From: Cladosporium sp. IMV 00045
Lineage: Eukaryota > Ascomycota > Dothideomycetes > Cladosporiales > Cladosporiaceae
Assembly (NCBI GenBank): GCA_001931905.2
Contig: MSJI02000179.1
Location: 1 to 62,451 of the forward strand
Direction of reading: 5' to 3'
Length of the DNA stretch: 62,451 nucleotides
Position 1 is the stretch's first letter, and each line of letters opens with the position of its first letter. The notes under the pieces were generated by a model. That model was not told where the DNA came from. It was given only the letters and a program-made list of their open reading frames with translations, and did no database searches. The position numbers were made by a program, and so were the translations under genes. Positions 52,211 through 62,451 of this stretch are shown in pieces.

Positions 52211-54022
52211 TCAGCCTTGCTTCCCCTTCCCAACAGGCGGCGTAGGCGGCAAATCATAAGTCAACGCCGCAGCAGCCGTCTCCTTATCGAAGCGCAAAAC
52301 CTGCCACTTGCCATCCCTCCTGAGCACCCTCCTCCCCTCCGCGTCGAAGACCGTCCACACCGTCAACCGCTCCGTGTTCTCCGCCACCTCCAAGCGCCGC
52401 GGCTGCAAACTCCCATCCTCCGCCATGACCGCGAACATCTGCAGCCCCTCCCTCTCCTCGACGAACCTCTCCGTGCGGTTCGTCAGCGGGATCGTCAGCG
52501 GCAGCTTCTTCGCGTTGCCGTACTGGTGGAAGAACGTCAGCAGCTCCGAGTCCTTATCGATCGGATGGGCAGTCGTCTCGTTGAAAACCCCCTCCAGCGC
52601 CACGAGATCCAGCGCCCTCGCGCGACTCTTCCACGGCCGCACCCCCGCGTTGTGCTCCAGCACGTACCCGCGGATCTGCACCGGCGGCTTGCCCACCTCC
52701 TTCCCTTTCGCCGTGTACTCGTCGTAGAAGGTGCAGCGCCACGGCTGCTGGTGCGGGCGGGCCAGCGAGCCGCCGTGCCCCCTCGAGCCCCGCTGCAGGT
52801 TCATGACCCACTGCGTGGCGCGCAGGGCGAATTTGAGCTCGCGCTGGGCTTTGGTGAAGAAGGCCTGTGACATGTCCCCGTAGCCGTCGGCCGACCAGTC
52901 CCATTCCGAATGCGGGCTGTAGGTGTCGACCGCCCAGCGGCGCGCGGGCTCGGCCCCGCTGTAGTTGACGGCGTTGGCGGGCATGAACAGGCGGTTCTGC
53001 ACGAGATGGCCGCTCCAGCCGGCGCGGCCGGACATGGTGATGGTGGCGTTGAGGCGCTTGAGCGCGTCCTCCAGAATGTCGGTGCGGGCGTCGCTCGTGG
53101 GCGCGAGCTGGCCGAATTTCTCCGCGCGCAGCAACGCGTTGCGGAACATCTTCTGCGCCCGGTTGGTGTAGTTGGCGTTGTTGTCGGGGAAAGCGGCGCG
53201 CGACATGTCGCGGCGCGAGAGCCAGTCGTAATCCCACAGCAGGTCCAGGGGCGTGAGCTGCTTCTGTTTGAATTTCTCGGTGGACCGGCTGGCTTCTTCT
53301 GCTTCCTGGGCGGCGGCGGCGGCTTCCTCTTCCGCTTGCGCGATTTCCGCTTCGACCTGTGTGATCCGCGTGGCGTTGAGCATGTCGATCAGCACGGTGC
53401 CTTTGACGGGGGTCGGGGTGTCCAGGTAGTTGACGTCGCGGAGGTTCTTGCGGAAGGCGACGGTGTCGAAGAACGCGTTCCGCGGATTCACCTGGTCGAT
53501 CATCTTGCCCAGTCGAATCGCCTCGGGGGCGCCCCAGCGTTGCCAGATGGGCGTGTCGCTGTAGAACTGCTTCTCGCCCATGATCATGACAATGGCGCCG
53601 ATGTACGACGTGGCGTTCCTGATGTTCCAGAAGAGGCACTTCTCATCGCAGTGGAACTTGTCGGCAGCATTGGTGCGGGCTTCGTACTTGAGGTCGGCGG
53701 GCTTGAAGACGCTCTCGATCGCGGCTTCCATGATCATGTCCATGGTGGCATGGCAATTAGGGGCCGCCATGCAGGCCTGGGTGATGTTGTGGGCTCCCAG
53801 AGCCTGCTTGAAGGCCTCCTCGGCGGCCTGCAGCGCGAACGGGTACATCACAAACCGAACGCAATCCCAGTCGCAACGATCCTTGCGCTTCGTCCACAGG
53901 TCGCCAGGCGCCCCTATGTACTCGGGGACAGGCTCTGGGACGGCCTTGTCCTTGCGCGTCGTGGTTGAGCCGCTGGCCTGGAAGGCCGCGAATCCCAGGA
54001 GGGCGAAGATGCTGAATTTCAT
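52211..54022 (-). CDS. Large secreted protein of unknown family
   Basis: Single exon of 603 residues with no family I recognise. The signal peptide is MKFSIFALLGFAAFQASG, followed by a basic stretch. There is an N-terminal cysteine cluster (DRCDWDCVRF, ITQACMAAPNC, FHCDEKCLFW), which would suit disulfides, and several N-glycosylation sequons (HNIT, RNAT, NYT, LNAT, NYS, NRT). An Ala/Glu-rich segment (AEIAQAEEEAAAAAQEAEEA) is probably a coiled coil. A C-terminal half with YGDMSQAFFTKAQRELKFAL and WTVFDAEGRRVLRRDGKW follows. No membrane helix or GPI tail is visible, so it should be released. Codon use is GC3-rich like STI1, suggesting substantial expression. It lies on the right-hand contig. 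Confidence 0.85.
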   Translation of the reverse strand: MKFSIFALLGFAAFQASGSTTTRKDKAVPEPVPEYIGAPGDLWTKRKDRCDWDCVRFVMYPFALQAAEEAFKQALGAHNITQACMAAPNCHATMDMIMEAAIESVFKPADLKYEARTNAADKFHCDEKCLFWNIRNATSYIGAIVMIMGEKQFYSDTPIWQRWGAPEAIRLGKMIDQVNPRNAFFDTVAFRKNLRDVNYLDTPTPVKGTVLIDMLNATRITQVEAEIAQAEEEAAAAAQEAEEASRSTEKFKQKQLTPLDLLWDYDWLSRRDMSRAAFPDNNANYTNRAQKMFRNALLRAEKFGQLAPTSDARTDILEDALKRLNATITMSGRAGWSGHLVQNRLFMPANAVNYSGAEPARRWAVDTYSPHSEWDWSADGYGDMSQAFFTKAQRELKFALRATQWVMNLQRGSRGHGGSLARPHQQPWRCTFYDEYTAKGKEVGKPPVQIRGYVLEHNAGVRPWKSRARALDLVALEGVFNETTAHPIDKDSELLTFFHQYGNAKKLPLTIPLTNRTERFVEEREGLQMFAVMAEDGSLQPRRLEVAENTERLTVWTVFDAEGRRVLRRDGKWQVLRFDKETAAAALTYDLPPTPPVGKGKQG

Positions 54023-55306
54023 GATGCTGATTGAAGCACTGTTAGATAGGGTGGAATAGCGGAGATTGGGGTTGACTTACCTGTAGGGATATTTCACAGG
54101 TGAAGTTGGACAGATGAAAAGGGAGTGATAGATAGCTGCGTTGGAAAAAGGAGGCAAATGTGAGAAAGAAAAGAAGAAAATTGAAGAGCAGAAATTGAGG
54201 GCTTGCGTTCAGAGAAGTGGGAATACTTATAGATGGTTGTACCAGAGGACTTGGAGGAATGATTTGATGATTATTCTTGGGAGGTTCCATTCGTTCGTGG
54301 AGTTCATGGGTGGTTGACTTCTCAGCAATAATGTGCCGCTCCAATCAATTCTGCATGCGATTGCTTTGCGAGTTGTTGATAGTAGCATAGGAAAATGTAC
54401 TTAGACTTTTTGATATGCTGAATCATCTAAACTCTCCGAGGAAGCTAGTGGGTATTCAACCACGATGTCGACGGTAGCAGCATACAGGGTTTGCCTAGAC
54501 TGCGAGAAGAATCATATAGGCTCTCCAAGTGGGTAAGCATGCATTCACTTACAGTGTCGGTGGTAGCGGCACAAAAAATTTCCCGAGCTCGAGATGTTCA
54601 ACCATTGGCAGTCTGCAAGATGGTCATCAGTCTTGTCGTATGCCCTTGCCAGCTATGCCAGACTTTGCAAATATTGGTGGCAGTAGAGACAATCCAGCAA
54701 TGATCCAGTAGGTATATCGGTGGTCATGAGGTCGGTGCTAGTGCATTCATGGGCAATTTTCGCATCAACTCTGCCATCAAAACCAAGTTTTTTCTTTTTT
54801 TTCCCTAGGCTTGTTGATAAAAAATAAGATCTAGGTGACACCAGATCTACGGTAAAGTGAGGTGCTTGTTCGTTGGAGCTCCTAGAAAGGCACCTCGGCG
54901 ACAGTGATCAGCTCTGATTATCCTTCGTTATGTTGCTCAATATGAGAAAGGAAAGAGACTTCGGGCTCATCCAAGTGGTAGACACGCTTCAACTGCATGT
55001 TCGAGGAATTTTGCTCGTTAGAAGTGAGGAGATTAGCATTCAAGTAAAGTCGATTGAGCAACGACGTTCGCGTGGCTTGCGCATTGTTCATCTCACATTC
55101 CAGGAGCCAATCAGCGGAAGGACTGCCAAATAATAAAGCCACCCTTCTGACCATCGACTACGCCATCGTTTGTTCGCTGATCGCATGCCGACCGAAGTCC
55201 ACGTTGCGCAGACGACCCCCGATCGCACCGCAGTGCTACACCTTTGCACCACATCGAATCGTCCACCCTTGTCAATGAGCGCGTAACGGCACCCAGATGC
55301 TGCCCG
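54023..55306. other. Divergent intergenic region
   Basis: About 1.28 kb between the secreted-protein gene (-) and the EDEM gene (+). T-rich tract near 54787-54804. No gene or RNA recognised. Confidence 0.5.
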
Positions 55307-58300
55307 ATGCCCTTGATCGCATGGCCACGCTTTCAGGCCGTCAGTCTCGCAACATGGCCAACCCTCACGTGCCTGTTGGCGGCGCTGCTGTGGCCGATGC
55401 AAGGTCATGGCATGACAGATGACACTGTTGCCCATCTTCGGTACGCTTACTTTGGAGAAAGCCCAACTGAAAGATCGTAGACTCACCAATAGAAACTTAG
55501 GCAAGATACAAGAGACCTTTTCTACCATGGTTATACCAACTACATGACCCACGCCTTTCCAGAAGACGAATTGAAGCCCCTCTCATGCAAGCCTCAGACG
55601 CGCAACAAAGAGAACCTCGCGGATATTGGATTGAACGATGTGCTGGGAAATTACAGTGTCACACTTGTCGATTCGCTCTCGACTCTGGCAATACTGGCTT
55701 CTGGGGAGGAGACGAAGGATGGAAAGTCACCTCTGAAGGACTTCCAGGCGGGTGTGCAAGCGTTGGTCGAGCTCTACGGCGATGGAGGAGACAGGCGGCC
55801 ATGTGGGAGCAAAGCTTGTGGATTCGACCTGGACAGCAAAGTCCAGGTATTTGAGACGAACATTCGCGGCGTTGGAGGGTTGCTGTCCGCGCATCTTTTC
55901 GCGGTTGGAGATCTTCCCATACGTGGATACAAGCCTGAGTTTCTGAATTCAGAAGAGGAAGAGGAAGAGAAGATAGCGATCAACTGGAATGGCTGGACCT
56001 ACGATGGACAACTTTTGCGATTAGCCCATGACCTGGCATCGAGGCTCCTTCCCGCCTTCGCGACTCCTACAGGCCTGCCATATCCGCGAGTCAACCTCCG
56101 ACATGGCATACCGTTCTATCGTGACAGTCAAGACGGCGTATGCAGGCTAGACGGGACTTCATCCGACCCACGGGAAATAACAGAGACGTGCGCGGCCGGC
56201 GCTGGAAGTCTAGTCCTCGAATTTACTACGCTTTCGCGATTGACTGGAGACGACCGCTTCGAAGCCTTGGCTAAGAAAGCTTTCTGGGCTGTTTGGGATC
56301 GCCGCAGCGGGATCGGATTGATTGGGAACGGCATCGATGCAGAGAATGGACAATGGACGATGCCCCCGCTTGCTGGCATTGGCGCAGGTGTTGACAGCTT
56401 TTTCGAGTATGCTGTCAAGTCGTCCATCTTACTTTCCGGTCTACCATACGATCCCGCCACTGCAGAAGACAACGCGCCTGAGTCCTTCCTGCAGGCATGG
56501 ACCGAGGCACATTCTGCCGTCCGACACCATGTTCTTCGCACCTCTTCTGAGAAGCATCCATTCTATGGGCAGGCGGATCTCGTCACAGGTGCTCCACGCT
56601 ACTCTTGGATTGACAACTTGAGCGCCTACTATCCCGGCCTTCTCACATTGGTGGGAGAGCTCGACGAAGCCATTGAAGGTCATCTACTATGGGCCGCTCT
56701 TTGGACTCGATATGCGGCGCTCCCTGAGCGCTGGAACACTTACAATTCATTCATCGACCCTAATTTCAGGCATTGGGCTGGACGCCCAGAATTCATTGAA
56801 TCGACCTACTATCTCTATCAAGCCACCAAAGATCCATTCTATCTTCATACGGGAGAGATGGCTCTGCGGGACATTCGCAGAAGATGCTGGACACCCTGTG
56901 GATGGGCAGACTTGGGAGACGTCATCAGTGGTGAGCAAAGGGACAGAATGGAGAGTTTCTTCCTTGGAGAGACGGCCAAATATCTCTATCTTTTATTCGA
57001 AGAGAGCCATCCGCTGAACCACATGGACGCTCCAGTGGTATTCACAACCGAGGGGCATCCCATGATAGTACCGCCCAGGCTTCGACGTGCTCCTCCAAAG
57101 CATTCGCCGACAGCGACCAAAACTCACCACAGGAAGCACCAACCAATGCCTCCAATAGCAGCAACTTGTCCGCTACTAGACAAAAGCTCTCCCTTTGCTG
57201 GCAGCAGCGTCGTGGATCGACCGGACTTCTTTCACGCTGCTGCCATGGCTCAACTCCACCTTGTTCCGGTCGAGACCCTAAGGTCGTCTTCTTTGCACGA
57301 AGCAGCCATAGACACACCCGGCGTCTCAATGGATGACATCCGTAGCCCAACCAACTACACCTACTATCCTTGGACGTTACCGCAGGGGCTCGTACCCGGC
57401 CAAGGATTCAGCGCAGAGATCAGCAGTCCTGTATTGAGCACACTCACATTCCCCAACCTGAACACAGGCAAGGCTGGCGAAGAAAAGGGGCTGCTACCTC
57501 TCGGTGCTCTGCACAAGGTACTTGAAGGCGTTGTCATCAACTCACTGTCCAACATGCGCCTGAGCATGGTACAAGAGCCTAAATCGCTCCTTCTGCCCGA
57601 CAACCAAGGCGTGATGGTGGAAATGGAAGTAGGCCACCAATACCGCGTACACGGTATAGCGAACTGGCCTCTTGGTAAAGACGAGAAAGTCATCCTCGCC
57701 AAAGAGGCAATGGACGGCGTTGCACCTGGCGATCCCAATTTCAAGCGCATCAAGGACCTCGAATTTATTGATCTGGTCGTAGACTTCCATCCTCCTCCAG
57801 TTGATGCAACAGTGGGTCTCGAAGAAGGTGCCATGGCGGACGAGTTCGACGTCGATGTTCCTGAAAACGGCACGCTCGACAGCCTTTGGGATGAGATCGA
57901 GACCATGTTCACCAAGCTCCTCTCCGGAGAATCAACCTCTCATCCAGCCATCACACCCGTCATCAGCAGTCCACCCGGCCTCTCCCGCACCGTCATCCCC
58001 GCCATACTTCCCACAGGCGTTGGCGCAGCCGCTCTACCCACGCACATAGACACGGTAAACCCCATGGCTTTTGCGACGGGCGGACTGCCAAACAGCAAGG
58101 TCTACTACCTGGACTCCACGCTCTGCTCGCACCGCCTGCCAGTGTCTGTTGCTAAGATTTACCAAATCTTGATCGTCCGTCGCGGTGAATGCTCTTTCAA
58201 TGAGAAGCTCGCGAACATTCCCGCGTTCGGTCCGAGCAAAGACGGGCTGCAGCTCGTGGTCGTCGTGTCTCCTGCACAGGGTGGGAGTGAGGAGCAGTTC

Positions 58301-58588
58301 ATACGGCCGCTTCTGGACGAGCGACAACTGACGCCGGCGGGGAATGAGCGCAGACATGGGATTGCTATGACGATGGTTGAAGGCACGGCGGAGACGGTCG
58401 TGGCTTTGCGCAACGCGGCGGCTGTCATTGCTCAAGTGGATGATGCTGGGCACGTCATGGAGCAGGCTGTCAAGAGACCCGCTGTCATTGGGAAGGATGG
58501 CAAGACGATGGTGCCGGGCATGGGCGTCAAGAGACGGTTTTGGTTTGAGAGTATGGGTGTGCCAATTGGAAATTTGATCGTTTTGTAG
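55307..58588 (+). CDS. MNL1: EDEM-type alpha-mannosidase (GH47), Mnl1/Htm1-like
   Basis: ER-lumen mannosidase-like protein that trims N-glycans on misfolded proteins and marks them for ER-associated degradation. Exons 55307-55440 and 55501-58588 split an arginine codon and give about 1073 residues. A hydrophobic leader (LTCLLAALLWPMQG) is followed across the junction by LFYHGYTNYMTHAFPEDEL, a signature of the EDEM group. The GH47 barrel continues with LNDVLGNYSVTLVDSLSTL, VFETNIRGVGGLLSAH, CAAGAGSLVLEF, PPLAGIGAGVDSFFEY, RPEFIESTYYLYQATKDPFY and EQRDRMESFFLGETAKYLYLLF. The C-terminal ~250 residues contain a PA-like segment (ILIVRRGECSFNEKLAN). Starts at 55244 or 55307 are both possible; 55307 puts the leader nearer the N-terminus. 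Confidence 0.92.
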
Positions 58589-59944
58589 GATGCCGTCTTC
58601 CAGGTCCAACATGATTGATATTGACATTGACCTCATCCCACAAATGACTGCATAGGTGCCCCTTATCTCTAATGCACGCCGTCGCCAGCTGCATACATAC
58701 ATGTACATGTATCCAACGCTATCACATTATCACATGAATCACACGATTCAAACCGAGTAAATGCACTCAGCCCGTATCGCACGCCAACACCTCGAGTGAA
58801 TCAATGCCTTCCACCGCCCTCAGGCACCTCCGCCAGGCACCCCCGCCCGTCCAAACCTCAGGCACCTCACACTCCCGCTCCCGCTCCCCTTCCCGCCTCC
58901 GCTCCGCCCTCAACTCAGCAGTCTATAAGTACCTTCCCTCCCCAGCTTCGTTCCACATTCTTTCTCTTCTTCTTCATACTTACCTTGATCTGCCGCGAGC
59001 GCCCACGAAGGCTCGGTCAGGCCGCCAGGACCTCCTGCATTGCACAGCGCGGCGAGGTCTCGACGCTAGGTGGTTTAGGCCATCTACAGATCGTATTTTT
59101 TGATTGCACCCAAACATGTTTTCATCAGTGTCTTGTCGCTTTCTCATGTATGGGATAGCGCGGGCTTGGAGAAGACGGGGGTCGGTTGTGAGAAGGCATG
59201 GTATGGTATATTGTGTGTGAGCATCACTTAGTGATTGTCACTCATTTGCTCTTCGCAAACGTGTGTCGTGCAGTCAGTCTTGCTATACATCCCCAGCACC
59301 ATCCTTTCAGCGCCATTATGATGTCTACACCCTGTGCGTATTTGTTCACAGTACTTCATTTGTAGCTTGAGCGTTGCTGATGTGCTGTTGACTTGTGAAC
59401 CACGTCTTGAGATATGTATCACGGCGAAGAGTACATGTACTCAACAAACAAACAAATCACCAACATGACCTCATAACGACAGCCTGCCGCCTACGGGCCT
59501 GAGTCCGGGCATGATACTGTTTACGGCCACAGAGCGAGGTATCTACCTTATCACAGAAGACGAGCAAGGCCGCGAACCTCACCATACAATCTCGCTTAGC
59601 AATAATTTGCAATTGAATCCTCGAATCACCTCACTACAAAAGCGAGTCCTCTATCCTCGCTCTCGGAGAAAACACCAGCCGGACAAAGAGACAAGGGGAG
59701 GAATTGTGCATGGCCCGTTCGGGAAAGTGGGCTGACAAACAAAAACCACACAAACACGCGTGACTAAGGGTTATGACGCAGCCCCCTCCTCGCAAGAGTT
59801 GGTGGGAGTGTGTGCTTCACATGCCTCGGTCGCAGCAGTGCATAGCAGTCTCTGTTTCTGTCCTCTTCCATAGATACCTACCTACCTTAGATAACAAGCA
59901 ACCATCACGCCACTTTCCTACCTTCCCCTTCCCGCACTACATAT
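58589..59944. other. Intergenic, upstream of GPX
   Basis: About 1.36 kb between tandem plus-strand genes. The frames at 58.8-59.1 kb are Pro/Ser-rich and overlapping, with no domain. No tRNA recognised. Confidence 0.5.
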
Positions 59945-60623
59945 ATGTTCTTAGCGTCACGCTTGTGCCAACGAACAACGACAAACCTCTCATCAACACT
60001 CCTTCGAAGCACCTCTCTCACATCGCGAGCTTCATTCCACACAACGACCGCAGCCATGTCTTCAGCAACCACTTTCTTCGACTTCAAGCCCAAAGACGAC
60101 AAGGGAGCCGTCTACCCGCTCTCCAACCTCAAGGGCAAAGTCGTCCTCGTCGTTAACACCGCCAGCAAGTGCGGTTTCACCCCTCAGCTCGACGACCTCG
60201 AGGCTCTTTACAAAGGTAATGACAGATCCCCCAAAACCACATACACTCTATCTTACAAAACCAAATCCTAACATCATCCACGCAGACCTGAAAACCAAGC
60301 ACCCCAACTTCGAAATCCTCGCCTTCCCCTGCAACCAATTCAACGGTCAAGAGCCCGGGTCCAACGCGGAAATCCAAAACTTCTGCGTCCTCAACCACAA
60401 AGTCAGCTACAAAGTCCTGGGCAAGACGGACGTCAACGGCGCCTCGCCCGAGCCCGTCTGGGAGTGGATGAAGAAAGAGAAGCCGGGTCTGATGGGCCTG
60501 CAGCGCGTGAAGTGGAATTTCGAGAAGTTCCTCATCGGCAAGGATGGGCTTGTGAAGGGTCGCTGGGCGAGTACCACGAAGCCCGAGGCGATTAGGGGGG
60601 CTATTGAGGCGGAGTTGAAGTAG
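59945..60623 (+). CDS. GPX3: Glutathione peroxidase-like thiol peroxidase
   Basis: Cys-type GPX that reduces hydroperoxides, usually with thioredoxin, and in yeast also senses peroxide for Yap1. Exons 59945-60215 and 60286-60623 split an aspartate codon and give 202 residues from the first ATG, or 165 from the Met at 60056. The first 37 residues are Ser/Thr/Arg-rich with FHTTTAA, a typical mitochondrial presequence. The 165-residue form matches cytosolic Gpx length. Key residues are the peroxidatic Cys in [23 protein letters not shown] with the catalytic Gln region, the resolving Cys in [11 protein letters not shown], and [12 protein letters not shown] with the active-site Trp-Asn. The intron is 70 nt. 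Confidence 0.94.
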
Positions 60624-61121
60624 GGGGTTTTCGCTCTTCCTGTGTTGGGTGAGGGTGGGAGGTGATTAGAATGGAAAACTTGATTTCTTGTGAGGGTGGG
60701 AGAGTTGATTGAGGTCAGAATGTGGACTGGCGCGTTTGTATGTACGTCGAAAGTTTTTGATACCCGACTAAAACTCGAAAGGATTTTGAAGATCGACATA
60801 TTCTACTTGTGACCTCGTGAACTTGAGAGTGCTCATTCACGCTCGGTAAGGAGTAGCGATTTTCGAAGTCTATTGGAAACGAATTATAATGCACATTACA
60901 TATGGGATAAACTCATTTCTAAATTTCTTTCAATACTATAGACATTATTCAAAAGGGGTTTCTTGCATGCGAATGCTGAAAGTGAGAATACGTATTTGAG
61001 ATGATGATGTGATGCTGCTGTTCTGCTGTCTGCAATCAGACTCAGTATACGGTACGCGGCTGTGACATCCAATGCGTCTGAAAAGAAGAGAGCAGCCTGG
61101 CCATCACACCTCTCTCCCCGC
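60624..61121. other. Convergent 3' flanks
   Basis: About 500 nt between GPX and the RVS167-like gene. Nothing recognised. Confidence 0.5.
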
Positions 61122-62451
61122 TCATTGGTTGAGTTGCACATAGTTGCCTGCAAAAACATCCTGTTAGCCACCCATACGCAGTCGTAGAAGTAAGAGTGGA
61201 ACACATACCAGGAAACTGCCCCTGCCTCCCATCAATTTTGCCCGTCCACCACTCATTCTCATTAGCCGTGCGGGTAATAACTTCGATAATATCACCCGCG
61301 CTGAAAGACAAATCGCCCTCCGCCTGCGCCTCGTAATCGTACAACGCAGTGACCGTCTCCGCAGCAGGCAGAGCAGAGAAGCGACCTGGCTTAGGTTTGG
61401 GAGGGGGAGGGGCGGCCTTCGCCTTCGCTGCTGAAGCCCACTGCCCTCCGGTGCTGTTCGCGCGGCTGATTTCACTGGCGCCCGTGCCGTCGGGGGAGTA
61501 AGGCGGTGCCGGTTCGAGGGTGTCGGTCGTCTGCCTCCTGTTGGGTGAGGATTCGCCAGAGCCGTTGGTGATTGCCAGACGGGACTTGGGGCCCTCGAGG
61601 CGGTTGGCGCCGTACTTGGAGAGGGGTTTGCGGGGGCCTCCCGTGGTTTTGAATTTGGTGATGGACAGTGCTTCGGTCTGGGCCTGGATGTCGCCGCGCT
61701 TCTCCTCGAAGCCGGCCTCGATGTCGAGGGTCAGGTTGAAGTAGCCGATGTCGATGCTCTGCATCGTCTCGTGCAGCGTGTAGAAGACGTTGAGCTGCAT
61801 GTAGTAGAAGCTCTGGAAGAGGGGCTGGATGAAGTCGCGCTCGAGGCGGAAGAGCACGGGCAGGTCCTCCTTGACCAGGTTGTTGAAGTACTCGTACTCC
61901 TGCGTCGCCATCTCCACGTCGTTCTCCGCTTTGTAGAGCGCCTTCTCGTCTTTCAAGCTCTTGTCCTTCTTCTCCTCGAGCTTCTTGAGCGTGGCATTGT
62001 GCCGGTCGAAGTCCAGCTGCTTGTTGTCGCGCTTCTTGCACGTCTTGCGCACCTGCTTGATGATTTCCATGAGCTCGTCGGCGGGCTTGACAATGCGTGA
62101 CTCGATCATCTCCAACTCCGGCGACAAGCTGGCCTTCAACTCGTTCACGATATTCTCATACTCCTCGCAAGCCCGAATGCCCTCCGGGTTGCCGTCGATG
62201 ACATACGAGTCCGGGTCGCTTGCGCGGCCGGAGATGGGCTTGTAGATCTCGGCGCAGGCCTTCGCGAAGCCGATCTGGTGGTCTAGCATGCCAATGATGG
62301 CCTTGAAGTACTTCTCGCTCTCGTCGTGCAGCTTCTTGGTCTCGTTCTCCAGGTCCTGGAACCGGCGCTCCGCGTCGATGTACACGACGTCCTTGGTGAT
62401 CTCACCCATGTTGAAGCGCTGCTTGAACATTTGGGGCGCCTGCGGCGGTTG
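61122..62451 (-). CDS. RVS167: Amphiphysin-like BAR-SH3 protein (partial)
   Basis: Membrane-bending endocytic protein that acts with Rvs161 and actin at endocytic sites. The 5' end lies beyond the window: the frame is open to base 62451, and other Rvs167 proteins have a short extra N-terminus. Exon 61209-62451 encodes the BAR domain (FKQRFNMGEITKDVVYIDAE, HDESEKYFKAI, LPVLFRLERDFIQPLFQSFY). A Ser/Pro-rich linker with APPPPKPKPGRF and a C-terminal SH3 domain follow (VTALYDYEAQAEGDLSFSAG, NEWWTGKIDGRQGQFPG). A 61-nt intron separates a 26-nt last coding exon (61122-61147) that supplies GNYVQLNQ, completing the SH3 fold. About 422 residues are visible. Confidence 0.94.

Noticed and set aside
52554..53639. 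361-residue minus-strand frame within the 603-residue secreted-protein gene
   Set aside because: Alternate-frame shadow, Arg/His-rich, no signal peptide.
1..62451. CRISPR arrays, insertion sequences or transposons
   Set aside because: No regular direct repeats with spacers, no transposase, reverse transcriptase or integrase frames and no long terminal repeats were seen.

Overview
The window is nuclear DNA from a filamentous ascomycete or black yeast. Genes are dense on both strands. Introns are short (about 40-110 nt) with GTRNGT donors, CTAAC/CTGAC-like branch sites and YAG acceptors. The gene set (GOT1, EMC10, ARG8, tricalbin, UGP1, STI1, an EDEM mannosidase, an amphiphysin-like RVS167) is typical of Pezizomycotina. 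The overall style suggests Dothideomycetes; that placement is inference. Exon coordinates given in the entries were worked out by hand from splice signals and reading phase.

Layout. 1-3.1 kb: no supportable gene. 3.1-7.6 kb: GOT1 (-), an FGGY pentulose kinase (-) and EMC10 (+). 9.4-10.0 kb: an uncertain hypothetical gene. 10.3-17.9 kb: a block rich in secreted proteins, made of a GPI-anchored-type glycoprotein A (-), a secreted FAD-linked oxidase (-), a diverged paralogue B (+) and a DUF1996 protein (+). 18.4-24.2 kb: a large unknown protein (-) and a BTB-domain protein (+), divergent. 25.4-31.2 kb: an MCH-like MFS transporter (+) and two paralogous 8-cysteine secreted proteins (- and +), with a tiny membrane-protein ORF between them. 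32.0-35.3 kb: ARG8 (+) convergent with an MFS transporter (-). 37.2-48.2 kb: tricalbin (+), UGP1 (-) and a FolB-type pterin aldolase protein (-). 48.6-52.1 kb: STI1 (+), then a 20-N gap, then a second near-identical copy of the STI1 3' part and its downstream DNA. 52.2-62.5 kb: an unknown secreted 603-residue protein (-), an EDEM-type GH47 protein (+), glutathione peroxidase (+) and the 3' part of an RVS167-like gene (-), which runs off the window end.

Most of the conserved genes serve the secretory and membrane system: GOT1 in ER-Golgi transport, EMC10 in membrane-protein insertion, tricalbin at ER-plasma membrane contacts, the EDEM protein in ER-associated degradation and RVS167 in endocytosis. 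UGP1 supplies UDP-glucose for the cell wall.

Three points stand out. (1) The N gap joins two overlapping, diverged versions of the same locus. The coding differences are all silent and the flanks differ by indels, so the assembly probably spliced two haplotypes of a diploid or hybrid fungus. (2) Two pairs of local paralogues encode secreted proteins I cannot assign to a named family, and each pair keeps intron positions and phases. These are the best candidates for something undescribed. (3) Several introns look able to change the product: EMC10 (membrane or soluble), UGP1 (two N-termini) and tricalbin (a 51-nt in-frame intron). GPX has two start codons that could give mitochondrial and cytosolic forms.
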